A stretch of 64,000 nt of DNA. Source: Sphingomonadaceae bacterium (GTDB taxonomy: Bacteria > Pseudomonadota > Alphaproteobacteria > Sphingomonadales > Sphingomonadaceae). The stretch is from the NCBI GenBank assembly GCA_947451145.1, contig CANFXW010000009.1, positions 62,001-126,000 of the forward strand. The letters are read 5' to 3'. A program made the position numbers and the translations under genes. Every line of letters begins with the position of its first letter. Position 1 is the stretch's first letter. Below the pieces are notes generated by a model. The model worked only from the letters and a program-made list of their open reading frames with translations. It was not told the origin of the DNA and did no database searches. Shown piece after piece: positions 31,865-40,293 of the stretch.

Positions 31865-33043
31865 ATGTTGAACAATCTCCAGCAGCAGCCCGCCGACGCG
31901 CTCCTCGCGTTGATCAAGCTCCACAACGACGATCCGCGCACCAGCAAGATCGATCTTGGCGTCGGTGTCTATCGCACCGGCCAGGGCGATACGCCCGTGT
32001 TCGGCGCGATCAAGGCGGCCGAGAAAAAGCTGCTCGAGACGCAGAACTCGAAAGCCTACCTTGGCCCTGAAGGCGATATGGGCTTTGTCCATGCGCTGAT
32101 GCCGTGGGTGTTCGGTCGGCAAGATCCCACCAAGGGCGGCCGGATCGAAGGCATGCAGACCCCCGGCGGCACCGGCGCGGTGCGGCTGGCCTGTGCCCTC
32201 GCCAAGCGGGCGGGCGTCAAGCGGGTGTGGATGGGCACGCCGAGCTGGCCCAACCATGCGCAGATCATCGCCGACCTTGGGCTTGAGCTGAAGGGCTTCA
32301 AGCACAACACGGCCGAAGGCGTGGTCGATATGGATGCGCTGATGGGCGCGCTGGCAGAAGCCACACCCGAAGACGCCATCCTGCTGCACGGTTGCTGCCA
32401 CAACCCCACCGGCATCGACTATGCGAATGCCCAGTGGGACGCGATTGCCCCGGCGATTAAAGCTGCTGGCGTGCTGCCGATCCTCGATCTGGCCTATCAG
32501 GGCCTCGGCTATGGCATGGAAGAAGATGCCTATGGCCTGCGCCGCGTCCTTGCCGAAGTTCCAGAAGCGCTGATCGCCTATTCGTGCGACAAGAACTTTG
32601 GCCTCTATCGTGATCGTGTTGGCGCGGTTTACGTGATGATGGAAAGCGCGGATCAGGTTCCTGCCGCGATCTCGAACGGCCATGCGCTGGCCCGCGCCGC
32701 CTGGTCGATGCCGCCTGATCACGGCGCGGCTGCCGTGCGGCTGATTCTTGAAGATGCCGATCTCACCGCGATGTGGATTGATGAACTCGACCAGATGCGC
32801 ACCCGCATGGCTCAGGTTCGCGCCAAGCTGGCCGCTGCTGGCGTGGCGGGTTCGGTCAACCTTTCGCCGCTCGGCGGACAGAACGGGCTGTTCTCGATTG
32901 TCCCGCTGAGTGCTGAGCAGATCCTCGCCATGCGCGAAAAGCACGGGGTCTATATGGCAGGCTCGGGCCGCATCAACGTGGCGGGTCTGACGATGAACAA
33001 CATCGACCAGTTTATCGCCGCCGTCGCGGACGTCTCGGTCTGA
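31865..33043 (+). CDS. Aromatic amino acid / aspartate aminotransferase (PLP fold type I, TyrB-like)
   Basis: About 392 aa. Start chosen at MLNNLQQQPADALLAL (31865), which aligns with family N-termini; MGAP four codons earlier is an alternative and MPPP at 31829 is less likely. IDLGVGVYRTGQGDTPVF, LHGCCHNPTGIDY (PLP-contacting Asn), LDLAYQGLGYGMEED (Asp/Tyr) and SCDKNFGLYRDRVG (PLP Lys, then Arg) are typical class I aminotransferase motifs. It moves amino groups between aromatic amino acids or aspartate and 2-oxoglutarate. The stop overlaps the next gene's start by one base. Confidence 0.9.
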   Translation: MLNNLQQQPADALLALIKLHNDDPRTSKIDLGVGVYRTGQGDTPVFGAIKAAEKKLLETQNSKAYLGPEGDMGFVHALMPWVFGRQDPTKGGRIEGMQTPGGTGAVRLACALAKRAGVKRVWMGTPSWPNHAQIIADLGLELKGFKHNTAEGVVDMDALMGALAEATPEDAILLHGCCHNPTGIDYANAQWDAIAPAIKAAGVLPILDLAYQGLGYGMEEDAYGLRRVLAEVPEALIAYSCDKNFGLYRDRVGAVYVMMESADQVPAAISNGHALARAAWSMPPDHGAAAVRLILEDADLTAMWIDELDQMRTRMAQVRAKLAAAGVAGSVNLSPLGGQNGLFSIVPLSAEQILAMREKHGVYMAGSGRINVAGLTMNNIDQFIAAVADVSV

Positions 33044-33600
33044 TGAACTGGCAGCCGGTTCTCGAAGGGGGCCGGCTTTTGCTCCGTCCTCTGGTTCCCG
33101 AAGATTGGGACGCGCTGTTTGGTGTCGCCAGTGACCGGCGGATCTGGGAAATTCACCCCGCGCATGATCGCTGGCAGGAACCGGTGTTCCGCGCCTTCTT
33201 CAACGATGCTTTGGCGGGCGGCGGTGCCATGGCGGTAATCGACAAGGCAAGCGCGGCGATCATCGGCTCGTCGCGCTGGCAGGGTTATGATCCTGCTAGC
33301 CAAGAAACTGGGGGCGGCGGGTCGATCGAAATCGGCTGGACTTTCCTCGCCCCCAGCCATTGGGGCGGCAGCTACATCCGCGAGATGAAGCGCCTGATGC
33401 TCGCCCATGCCTTTCAATATGTCAGCCGCGTTGTGTTCCGCATCGGCGAAACCAACTGGCGCTCGCGAAAGGCGATGGAAAAAATCGGCGGACAGCTAAC
33501 CGACGCGGTGGATTCCAGCCAAATGGCCGGGCGCGAAGTTGCCCACGTTGTCTATGAAATCACTGCTAAGAGCTTTGCCGAAGGGCCGCTCGCGCTATAG
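33043..33600 (+). CDS. GNAT family N-acetyltransferase (RimJ/RimL-like)
   Basis: 185 aa. LEGGRLLLRPLVPEDWDALFGVASD opens like Acetyltransf_3 proteins. IEIGWTFLAPSHWGGSYIREMKRLMLAHAF is the acetyl-CoA binding region and RIGETNWRSRKAMEKIGG the last family motif. It acetylates a small molecule or a protein amino group. Coupled to the aminotransferase (TGATG overlap). Its 3' end overlaps the convergent LLM gene by 6 bp. Confidence 0.85.
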   Translation: MNWQPVLEGGRLLLRPLVPEDWDALFGVASDRRIWEIHPAHDRWQEPVFRAFFNDALAGGGAMAVIDKASAAIIGSSRWQGYDPASQETGGGGSIEIGWTFLAPSHWGGSYIREMKRLMLAHAFQYVSRVVFRIGETNWRSRKAMEKIGGQLTDAVDSSQMAGREVAHVVYEITAKSFAEGPLAL

Positions 33601-34443
33601 CAGTACCTTCGCCAGCTCGCGGAATACCTGCATAGCAGCCTGCATGCCGCCTTCCGCCGTGACCACCTGAAGGCAGACGTGATCGGCCCCCGCGGCGAAA
33701 TGCTCATCCACCCGCGCCTTGATCGCTCGGGCGTCACCCCAGGCGAACAGCGCATCGACCAGACGGTCACTGACGCTATCGATGTCTTCCTGCGTCAAAC
33801 CGAGGCGCAGCCAGTTGTTGGTGTAGTTCGGCAGCCGGCAGTAATGCTCCACCGCCTTGCGGGCAACGGCGCGGGCCTTTTCGGGATCGCTTTCCAGCAC
33901 CACGCCCTGTTCAGGCGCGAGCAGCTTTCCGGGGCCGAGCACCTTGCGTGCTTCTGCGGTGTGCTGAGGGTTGATCAGGTAGGGGTGTGCGCCTGCGGTC
34001 CGTGTCCCCGACAGGGCGAGCATCTTTGGCCCGAGTGCGGCGAGGCATAGCTGGTCGCCCGGCATATCCAGCGCCGTCAGCTGATCGAGATAGCCGCGCA
34101 TCGCGGAAACCGGCTTTGTCCATGCCTCGCCAATTATCGGTGCATGGCTGATCCCCAGTCCGAGCATAACCCGCGCCTGCATGTCTGCAGGCAGGGCATG
34201 GAACCATGTGGCAATCTCGGCCGGCTCATGCTTCCACACATTGAGGATGCCGGTGGCGATTACCGCGCGCTTTGTCGCGGCCAGCAGGTGATCGAGATCG
34301 CCTGTCACATCGCCGCCGATGCCGCCGGGCACCCACAGCGTGCCATAGCCCAGATCTTCGAGCTCTGCCGCCGCCGCCGCCGCGTCAGCCTTGTCGCCAA
34401 AACGCAGTTCCATCGACCATACGCCGATCCGCCCGAGATCCAT
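33595..34443 (-). CDS. LLM class F420-dependent oxidoreductase-like protein
   Basis: About 282 aa from the ATG at 34443, preceded by AGGAG. LGRIGVWSMELRFGDKADAAAAAAELEDLGYGTLWVPGG is the typical TIM-barrel start of luciferase-like monooxygenases, and ATGILNVWKHEPAEIATWFHAL follows. It uses reduced F420 or flavin; whether this organism makes F420 is not visible. The C-terminal AGADHVCLQVVTAEGG fits the same family. Monocistronic, convergent with the GNAT gene. Confidence 0.85.
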   Translation of the reverse strand: MDLGRIGVWSMELRFGDKADAAAAAAELEDLGYGTLWVPGGIGGDVTGDLDHLLAATKRAVIATGILNVWKHEPAEIATWFHALPADMQARVMLGLGISHAPIIGEAWTKPVSAMRGYLDQLTALDMPGDQLCLAALGPKMLALSGTRTAGAHPYLINPQHTAEARKVLGPGKLLAPEQGVVLESDPEKARAVARKAVEHYCRLPNYTNNWLRLGLTQEDIDSVSDRLVDALFAWGDARAIKARVDEHFAAGADHVCLQVVTAEGGMQAAMQVFRELAKVLL

Positions 34444-34503
34444 GCCTTGCTCCTGATTTGTCGGTGCGGTTTCCACTTAAGTGGACCGATGAGTCAACGC
34501 GAA

Positions 34504-34532
34504 AGGGCCTCCCCCGCTATGGGGAAGGCCCT
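34504..34532. terminator. Hairpin AGGGCC...GGCCCT between LLM and CsgG-like genes
   Basis: AGGGCCTCCCC pairs with GGGGAAGGCCCT around a short loop. It lies 27 bp beyond the CsgG-like stop (minus strand) and probably ends that transcript. No long T-run is visible. Confidence 0.55.
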
Positions 34533-34558
34533 GATCCGCTCCAGCGATGGAGTAGCTG

Positions 34559-35338
34559 TTACTTCGCCTGAGGCGCTGCGGTTGCCGCATTGTCCGGCAG
34601 GCCGCCGAACTGGCTGACCAGCTTGGTATAGGCATCGAGATAGGCCAGCACGATCACCTGACCGATCGCCGTATCCTGATAGCCGCCGCCGCCAGCCGCA
34701 GCGAAAGTACCGCCGCCGAACAGGCCGCCACCGCCAGCGCCGAACGAAAGGTCGCTCTTGCGGGCGTAGCCCTCGATCAGCGCCTTTTCTTCGGTTGTGC
34801 GGGCATCTACGACCGAGATGGTCACATTGGCTTCGCTCTTCTTGACGCTGATGCCGCCCAGCACGGCACCCGCGCCGCGACCGAACAGGCCGCCGCCAAT
34901 GCCGCCCAGCATGCCGCCCAGCGCATTGCCGCCGGAATTCTTGTTGCTTGAAACGATGTCAGGCTGAAGGAAATAGTCTGCCGACTTGACCTGGCCCTTG
35001 CCGAGGTTTGAGCCGTCCTGCAGCTCGCCGTTATCGGCCATGGCGCGCTCCATGGCGCGGCTCTGCATCGCGCGGCCACGGTTGACCAGACTGAAGCAGC
35101 CGGACTTCTGGACGAAGATCTTCAGGATCGCCTCGGGGCTGCCGAGGTTCAGCTCGCGCCACCACTGGTTATCGGGTTCAACAATGGCGATGGTGCCAAG
35201 GTTCCTGGTGCAGACGGGGATTTGCGCTTCGCCCTTCTTCTGGGCCTGATGGCCGGACGAGCCTTTGTCTTCAGCCATGGCGCTCGTCGAACCGAGAGCG
35301 ATTGCCGCAGCGGCGGCCGCGAAAAGAAACTTCTTCAT
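34559..35338 (-). CDS. CsgG/HfaB family protein
   Basis: About 259 aa from the ATG at 35338, after GGGGAG. Signal peptide to residue 22 (SAMAE). The domain contains VCTRNLGTIAIVEPDNQWWRELNLGSPEAILKIFVQKSGCFSLVNRG and the Gly-rich ALGGMLGGIGGGLFG and GAGGGGLFGGG loops, then DTAIGQVIVLAYLDAYTKLV. CsgG-type proteins form outer-membrane secretion pores or act in holdfast anchoring (HfaB). The signal peptide here is not followed by a lipobox Cys. Function in this organism is unknown. Confidence 0.75.
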   Translation of the reverse strand: MKKFLFAAAAAAIALGSTSAMAEDKGSSGHQAQKKGEAQIPVCTRNLGTIAIVEPDNQWWRELNLGSPEAILKIFVQKSGCFSLVNRGRAMQSRAMERAMADNGELQDGSNLGKGQVKSADYFLQPDIVSSNKNSGGNALGGMLGGIGGGLFGRGAGAVLGGISVKKSEANVTISVVDARTTEEKALIEGYARKSDLSFGAGGGGLFGGGTFAAAGGGGYQDTAIGQVIVLAYLDAYTKLVSQFGGLPDNAATAAPQAK

Positions 35339-35485
35339 GTCAAACGTACTCCCCAAAAGGAACGCCGGTGCCAATGCCCTCCAGCAGTGCCGGACGTTGC
35401 GAATAGTCAATTGCGAACCGATTGATGCCGCGTTTGACGGCGTTATTCAAATTACGAATACTGTTAGGCTTGCCTTCGTTCCGCT

Positions 35486-36334
35486 TCAAGCGGCCATATT
35501 GTCGATCAAGCGCGCCTTGCCGATGCGGGCTGCGACCAGCAATCGGGCGGGCGCAGAGCCGCGCGTGGCGAGCGGGGCCAAGCTATCGGCATCGCACAGT
35601 TCAGCATAGTCGACCGAGGCGAATCCCCCGGCCAGCAAAGCCGATCGCAAAGCCTCAAGCGCACCCTCCACCGGTTCACCAGTGCCAATCGCGGCAATGG
35701 CCTCGCGCATTGCCCGTGGCAGGTTGGCGGCGTCGGCTCGTTCCTGCCCGGTCAGATAGGCATTGCGCGATGACATGGCGAGGCCGTCTGCCTCGCGCAC
35801 GGTGGGCACGCCGATGATGTCGGCAACGCAGGGCCGGGTCAGGTCGAGATCGCGCGCCATGCGCCGGATCACGGCAAGCTGCTGCCAGTCTTTCTCGCCG
35901 AACAGGGCGAGATCGGGCAGCACCTGATGGAACAGCTTGCACACCACTGTGGCCACACCATCGAAGTGGCCGGGACGGTTCGCCCCGCACAGGCCATCGC
36001 TGACCCCCGAGACTGAAACGTTGGTGGCATAGCCGGCGGGGTACATATCCGGCACTTCGGGCGCCCAGACCAGCGCGACGCCTTCCCCTGCGAGCAGCGC
36101 GAGATCGCGCTCCCTTGGCCGGGGATAGCTCGCCAGGTCCTCGCCTGCGCCGAACTGGCGCGGATTGACGAAGATCGAGACGACAACATGGGCTGCCAGC
36201 TTCCTGGCCACGCGCACCAGCGTCAGGTGGCCTTCATGCAGCGCTCCCATGGTCGGCACGAGGGCAATCTTGCCCTGTTGCCGCAATGTTGCGACCGCTT
36301 GTCGTAGTGGATCAATCTGGCTGACCGTTTGCAC
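35486..36334 (-). CDS. panC: Pantoate--beta-alanine ligase
   Basis: About 282 aa. Motifs: VPTMGALHEGHLTL (ATP site His residues), VVSIFVNPRQFGAGED, LFGEKDWQQLAVIRRM, and SSRNAYLT. It condenses pantoate with beta-alanine using ATP, the last step of pantothenate synthesis. The start is not an ATG: GTG at 36334 has AAGGGG eight bases ahead, while TTG at 36340 (track) is too close to it. Divergent from mipZ; the 100-bp gap holds both promoters. Confidence 0.97.
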   Translation of the reverse strand: MQTVSQIDPLRQAVATLRQQGKIALVPTMGALHEGHLTLVRVARKLAAHVVVSIFVNPRQFGAGEDLASYPRPRERDLALLAGEGVALVWAPEVPDMYPAGYATNVSVSGVSDGLCGANRPGHFDGVATVVCKLFHQVLPDLALFGEKDWQQLAVIRRMARDLDLTRPCVADIIGVPTVREADGLAMSSRNAYLTGQERADAANLPRAMREAIAAIGTGEPVEGALEALRSALLAGGFASVDYAELCDADSLAPLATRGSAPARLLVAARIGKARLIDNMAA

Positions 36335-36436
36335 TGGCAAAGCCCCTTGGGTTAGGATCGGTAACGAATCTGCTGCTTCGCCCTAGCGCCGCAGCAGCAG
36401 CCCGCAAACCCTCTGTTAAAGGCCGCCATACCCGCC

Positions 36437-37264
36437 GTGTCCAATTCAGCTGCCCCTCCCCAAGGTCCACACCGTATCGTCTTCGCCAACGAAAAGGGCG
36501 GCACCGGCAAGTCGACCACGGCGGTGCATACCGCCATCGCGCTGGCCTATAAGGGCGCGCGAGTGGGGGCGATCGATCTCGATCCGCGCCAGCGCACCAT
36601 GCACCGGTACCTCGAGAACCGCGCCGAGACCGAGCGGCGGCGCGAGGTTCAGCTGCCGGGCGCGCGCTTTGCCGTGTTCACCGGCGAGACGGTGGAAGAG
36701 CTGGAACTGCTTATCGCCGAAATGAGCGAGGGGGTGGACTTCCTCGTGTTCGATACTCCGGGACGCGATGATTTGTTCGCCCGCCACGTTGCCACTGGCG
36801 CCGATACCCTGGTCACGCCGCTGAATGACAGCTTCGTCGATTTCGACCTGATCGGGCAGGTTGATGCCGAAACCTTCAAGGTCCGCCGCCTGTCGTTCTA
36901 TGCCGAACTGATCTGGGAAGCCCGGCTCAAGCGTTCGAAAGCGACGATCACCGACAAGAAACGCGAGATGGATTGGGTCGTGGTCCGCAACCGCACCGGC
37001 CATGTCGAAGCCCGCAACCAGAAGCGGCTTGAGGGCGCGCTGACCGAGCTTTCCAAGCGCGTCGGTTTCCGCATTGCCAATGGCCTTTCAGAACGCGTAA
37101 TCTATCGCGAGCTGTTTCCCTCGGGCCTTACCCTGCTCGACAAAGGCCAGTTGGGCGAGCTTGGCACCAGCCACCTCGTCGCCCGGCAGGAACTGCGCTC
37201 GCTGATCGCCAGCCTCAACCTGCCGATGCCCAAGGCGGCACAGGCCGAGCTGGAAATGGTGTGA
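36437..37264 (+). CDS. mipZ: Division-plane positioning ATPase MipZ
   Basis: 275 aa, GTG start. The deviant Walker A (NEKGGTGKSTTAVHTAIALA), then IDLDPRQRTMHRYLENR, and FDTPGRDDLFARHVATGADTLVTPLNDSFVDFDLIGQV are characteristic of MipZ. This ParA-like ATPase forms a gradient from the cell poles and keeps FtsZ at midcell in alphaproteobacteria. Length is normal. It is followed closely by the J-domain gene. Confidence 0.93.
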   Translation: MSNSAAPPQGPHRIVFANEKGGTGKSTTAVHTAIALAYKGARVGAIDLDPRQRTMHRYLENRAETERRREVQLPGARFAVFTGETVEELELLIAEMSEGVDFLVFDTPGRDDLFARHVATGADTLVTPLNDSFVDFDLIGQVDAETFKVRRLSFYAELIWEARLKRSKATITDKKREMDWVVVRNRTGHVEARNQKRLEGALTELSKRVGFRIANGLSERVIYRELFPSGLTLLDKGQLGELGTSHLVARQELRSLIASLNLPMPKAAQAELEMV

Positions 37265-37280
37265 TGGAGGCACTTCGCCG

Positions 37281-37559
37281 ATGATCCGCCTGCTGTTCTA
37301 TGCCGCGATCATCTCGGCGATCTGCAAGCTCATCACCCAGCGCTGGCCGTGGGAGTTCATGAACACCCAGTCGACGCGCGCGCAGGCGCTGTTCCGGGCG
37401 CGAAAGCTGCTTGGCCTGCGCGCCGACGCCAGCCGCGGCGAAGTGATCGAGGCGCATAAGCGATTGATCGCCATGGTCCATCCCGATCGCGGCGGCACCA
37501 ACGATCAGGTCCACGAAGCGAACGCAGCGCGTGACCTTCTACTTGACGAATTGCCCTGA
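37281..37559 (+). CDS. Membrane-anchored J-domain protein
   Basis: 92 aa. An N-terminal hydrophobic segment (residues 3-17) is followed by a short J domain: [49 protein letters not shown], with the HPD triad that stimulates Hsp70 ATPase. It lies 16 bp after mipZ and 20 bp before the phosphomutase, so the three are probably one transcript. It resembles small Pam18/DjlA-like membrane co-chaperones. Confidence 0.88.
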   Translation: MIRLLFYAAIISAICKLITQRWPWEFMNTQSTRAQALFRARKLLGLRADASRGEVIEAHKRLIAMVHPDRGGTNDQVHEANAARDLLLDELP

Positions 37560-37579
37560 TTGAGGCTCTGGCCTCAGTC

Positions 37580-38983
37580 ATGACACACAAATTTCATTCC
37601 ACGACGCTCCGCGAATACGATATCCGCGGGATTATCGGCGAAACGCTGGGCGCAGAAGATGCCCGGGCCATCGGACGCGGCTTCGCGACGCTGCTGCGGC
37701 GTGCGGGCGGAACCAAGGTTGCGGTGGGCTATGACGGCCGCGTCAGTTCGACCATGCTGGAAGAAGCGCTGGTTGAGGGACTTAATGCCAGCGGCGTTGA
37801 TGTGGTGCGCGTCGGCATGGGGCCAACCCCGATGCTCTATTATGCCGAAGCCTCAATGGAAGATGTGCAGGGCGGCATTCAGATAACTGGCAGCCACAAT
37901 CCCGCCAATTATAATGGCTTCAAGATGGTATTTATGGGTCGTCCGTTCTTCGGTGCGGATATCCAGAAGCTCGGGGAAATGGCTGCCGCCGGAGACTGGG
38001 CGGAAGGAAAGGGCGTGCATGAGCGCCGCGAAATCCTCACCGCTTATGTCGACCGCATCGTCGAAGGGCTGGACGGGATCTCCCGTGAGAGCCTGTCGGG
38101 CCTGCGCATCGGCTGGGACGCGGGTAACGGTGCGGCCGGCCCGGCGCTCGAACTGCTGGTGAAAAAACTTCCCGGTGAACATTTTTGCCTCTTCACTGAA
38201 GTCGACGGGAACTTTCCGAACCACCATCCGGACCCGACCGAGGAAAAGAACCTCGCAGACCTGAAAGCGCTCGTCGCGGCGAAGAACCTCCATTTCGGAG
38301 TGGCTTTTGACGGCGATGGCGACCGGATCGGTGCGGTTGATGGGCAGGGCCGGGTGGTCTGGGGCGATCAGCTGCTGATGATCTATGCCGAAGACCTGCT
38401 CCGCATGGTCCCCGGTTCCACGATTATCGCCGATGTGAAGGCCTCAAGCGCTCTGTTCGACAAAGTTTCCGCGCTCGGCGGCAAGCCGCTGATGTGGAAG
38501 ACCGGGCATAGCCTGATCAAATCCAAAATGAAGGAAACTCATTCGCCGCTCGCCGGTGAGATGAGTGGGCACGTGTTCTTCGCGCATGACTATTACGGCT
38601 ATGACGATGCGCTCTATGCCGCCGTTCGCCTGATTGCCGCTTCGGCGCGGCTGGGCAAAAGCGTTACCCAATTGCGCGGCGAAATGCCTGCGATGATCAA
38701 TACGCCGGAATTGCGTTTTCAGGTGGACGAGAGCCGCAAGTTCGCAGTGATCGACGAGGTCAAGGCGCGGCTTTCTGCCAGCGGCGCTGACGTCAACGCC
38801 ACCGATGGCGTGCGGGTGAATACCGCCGACGGCTGGTGGCTGCTGCGCGCCTCAAACACGCAGGATGTGCTGGTCGCCCGGGCTGAAAGCCTGAGCGAAG
38901 CGGGGCTGGAGCGGCTGATGGAACAGATCGACGGCCAGCTCGCTGCATCAGGTCTGGAGCGCGGCGAGCAAGCCGGGCACTAA
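37580..38983 (+). CDS. Phosphomannomutase/phosphoglucomutase
   Basis: 467 aa, full length. [14 protein letters not shown], the phosphoserine loop [17 protein letters not shown], metal loop [12 protein letters not shown], sugar-binding [19 protein letters not shown], and the C-terminal [15 protein letters not shown] phosphate site. It interconverts hexose 1- and 6-phosphates for exopolysaccharide or lipopolysaccharide sugar nucleotides (AlgC/ManB-like). The stop overlaps the convergent MgtC-type gene by 4 bp. Confidence 0.93.
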   Translation: MTHKFHSTTLREYDIRGIIGETLGAEDARAIGRGFATLLRRAGGTKVAVGYDGRVSSTMLEEALVEGLNASGVDVVRVGMGPTPMLYYAEASMEDVQGGIQITGSHNPANYNGFKMVFMGRPFFGADIQKLGEMAAAGDWAEGKGVHERREILTAYVDRIVEGLDGISRESLSGLRIGWDAGNGAAGPALELLVKKLPGEHFCLFTEVDGNFPNHHPDPTEEKNLADLKALVAAKNLHFGVAFDGDGDRIGAVDGQGRVVWGDQLLMIYAEDLLRMVPGSTIIADVKASSALFDKVSALGGKPLMWKTGHSLIKSKMKETHSPLAGEMSGHVFFAHDYYGYDDALYAAVRLIAASARLGKSVTQLRGEMPAMINTPELRFQVDESRKFAVIDEVKARLSASGADVNATDGVRVNTADGWWLLRASNTQDVLVARAESLSEAGLERLMEQIDGQLAASGLERGEQAGH

Positions 38984-40251
38984 ACCAGCAGCATCCCCGG
39001 CACCACCGCCAGCAAGCCTGCCAGAAGTCCAGCTGCCCCAGGCCAACCGCGCCGTCCACCTGAAATGGTCGCCGCCAGGCTCGCCTTAAGCAAGGTGTTG
39101 AGCTGGATCGGTACTGCGAGCACCAGTCCGGCCACGTTGGGGGTCAGTATGCCCCGCGGCAGGTTCCCCATCGTGATGATCGCTGAATCGACGTCGACTG
39201 TCCCGGTAATCGCCAACACCACGGCCACCCCGTTGTCACCATAGCGCTCAAGCACCCAGCGCGCTGCGAGGCTGAGCGCCATGACCAGCGCTGTCAGCAG
39301 CAGCGCCGGGCCAAGATCAAAGGGATTACGCAGGGTGACCTGCCCGGCCGACGCTTCGCTCTTGGGTTGCGCCTTGCGCAGGATCCAGACGGTCGCGGCG
39401 AGGCTCACCAGCAAGCCCGGCACGGCGACAGTAGCAAGCGGGCGCAGGGCAAATGGCGCCAGCACTGCGGTCAGCACCATAACGCGCAGGTACATCACCA
39501 CAGAAGCCAGCACGATCCCGCCATTGTTGATGGCGGCATCGCCCTCGCCAGCCTTCAGCTTACCGGCGAGCGCCACGGTAACGGCGGTTGAAGACACGAC
39601 TGCCCCCGCCGCCGCTGTCGCCAGCACGCCGCGCGTTGAGCCGAAATGCTTGGCGGCGAGGTAACCGGCGAAGGAAAAGCCCGAGACCAGGACCACCACC
39701 AGCCACAATTGCCGCGCCCGCCAGGCGCCATAGGGGCCGAACGGCGTATCGGGCAGCACCGGCAGCACGACCAGCGCAATCAGTGCAAAACGCGCGATGG
39801 CAACTATTTCCTTTTCGGAAAGCGAGGCAACCCAGCCATGCAGCCTGCTGCGCGTTGCCAGCACCAGCACGATCAGGCCGGTTGCGACCGTGGCGATGGT
39901 GCTTTCGCCCACCCCGGCAAGATAGCCGCAAGCCAGCGTGAGCAGAGCCACCATGCTGGCCGTGCCACTGACTTGCCCATCGATGCGCGTCGATCGCCAA
40001 TAGCCGAGCAAGACCAGCGCCGCGCCCGAAGCCAGCACGACCAGCGAAAGCGCCGGTTCGCTCAGCTTGAAGGCTCCGGCAAAACCGCCAGCCAGCGCGA
40101 TCAGACCATAGGTTCGCACTCCGGCAAAGCGGCTGCCGGGCGTATCGTTCCGCGCCGCCCAGCCGCGCTGCACTCCCACCAGCAGGCCAAGCGCCAGTGC
40201 CAGCAGGATTGGCACGGCTTCGGGTAAGGGAGTGAATGATGCGGGGCTCAT
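38980..40251 (-). CDS. MgtC/SapB plus DUF4010 family membrane protein
   Basis: 423 aa, about 11-12 hydrophobic segments. The N-terminal 130 residues match MgtC ([37 protein letters not shown]). The C-terminal DUF4010 half includes [27 protein letters not shown] and [20 protein letters not shown]. Proteins of this layout are proposed inner-membrane transporters or regulators of magnesium-linked physiology; transport has not been shown. Monocistronic. Confidence 0.85.
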   Translation of the reverse strand: MSPASFTPLPEAVPILLALALGLLVGVQRGWAARNDTPGSRFAGVRTYGLIALAGGFAGAFKLSEPALSLVVLASGAALVLLGYWRSTRIDGQVSGTASMVALLTLACGYLAGVGESTIATVATGLIVLVLATRSRLHGWVASLSEKEIVAIARFALIALVVLPVLPDTPFGPYGAWRARQLWLVVVLVSGFSFAGYLAAKHFGSTRGVLATAAAGAVVSSTAVTVALAGKLKAGEGDAAINNGGIVLASVVMYLRVMVLTAVLAPFALRPLATVAVPGLLVSLAATVWILRKAQPKSEASAGQVTLRNPFDLGPALLLTALVMALSLAARWVLERYGDNGVAVVLAITGTVDVDSAIITMGNLPRGILTPNVAGLVLAVPIQLNTLLKASLAATISGGRRGWPGAAGLLAGLLAVVPGMLLV

Positions 40252-40293
40252 GGCAGAGCAATGACAGGCGCGGTGCGGCGAGGGAAGTGGGTT

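Noticed and set aside
31031-32944. 637-aa minus-strand ORF
   Set aside because: Long only because of GC bias; it lies opposite the hydroxylase and the aminotransferase.
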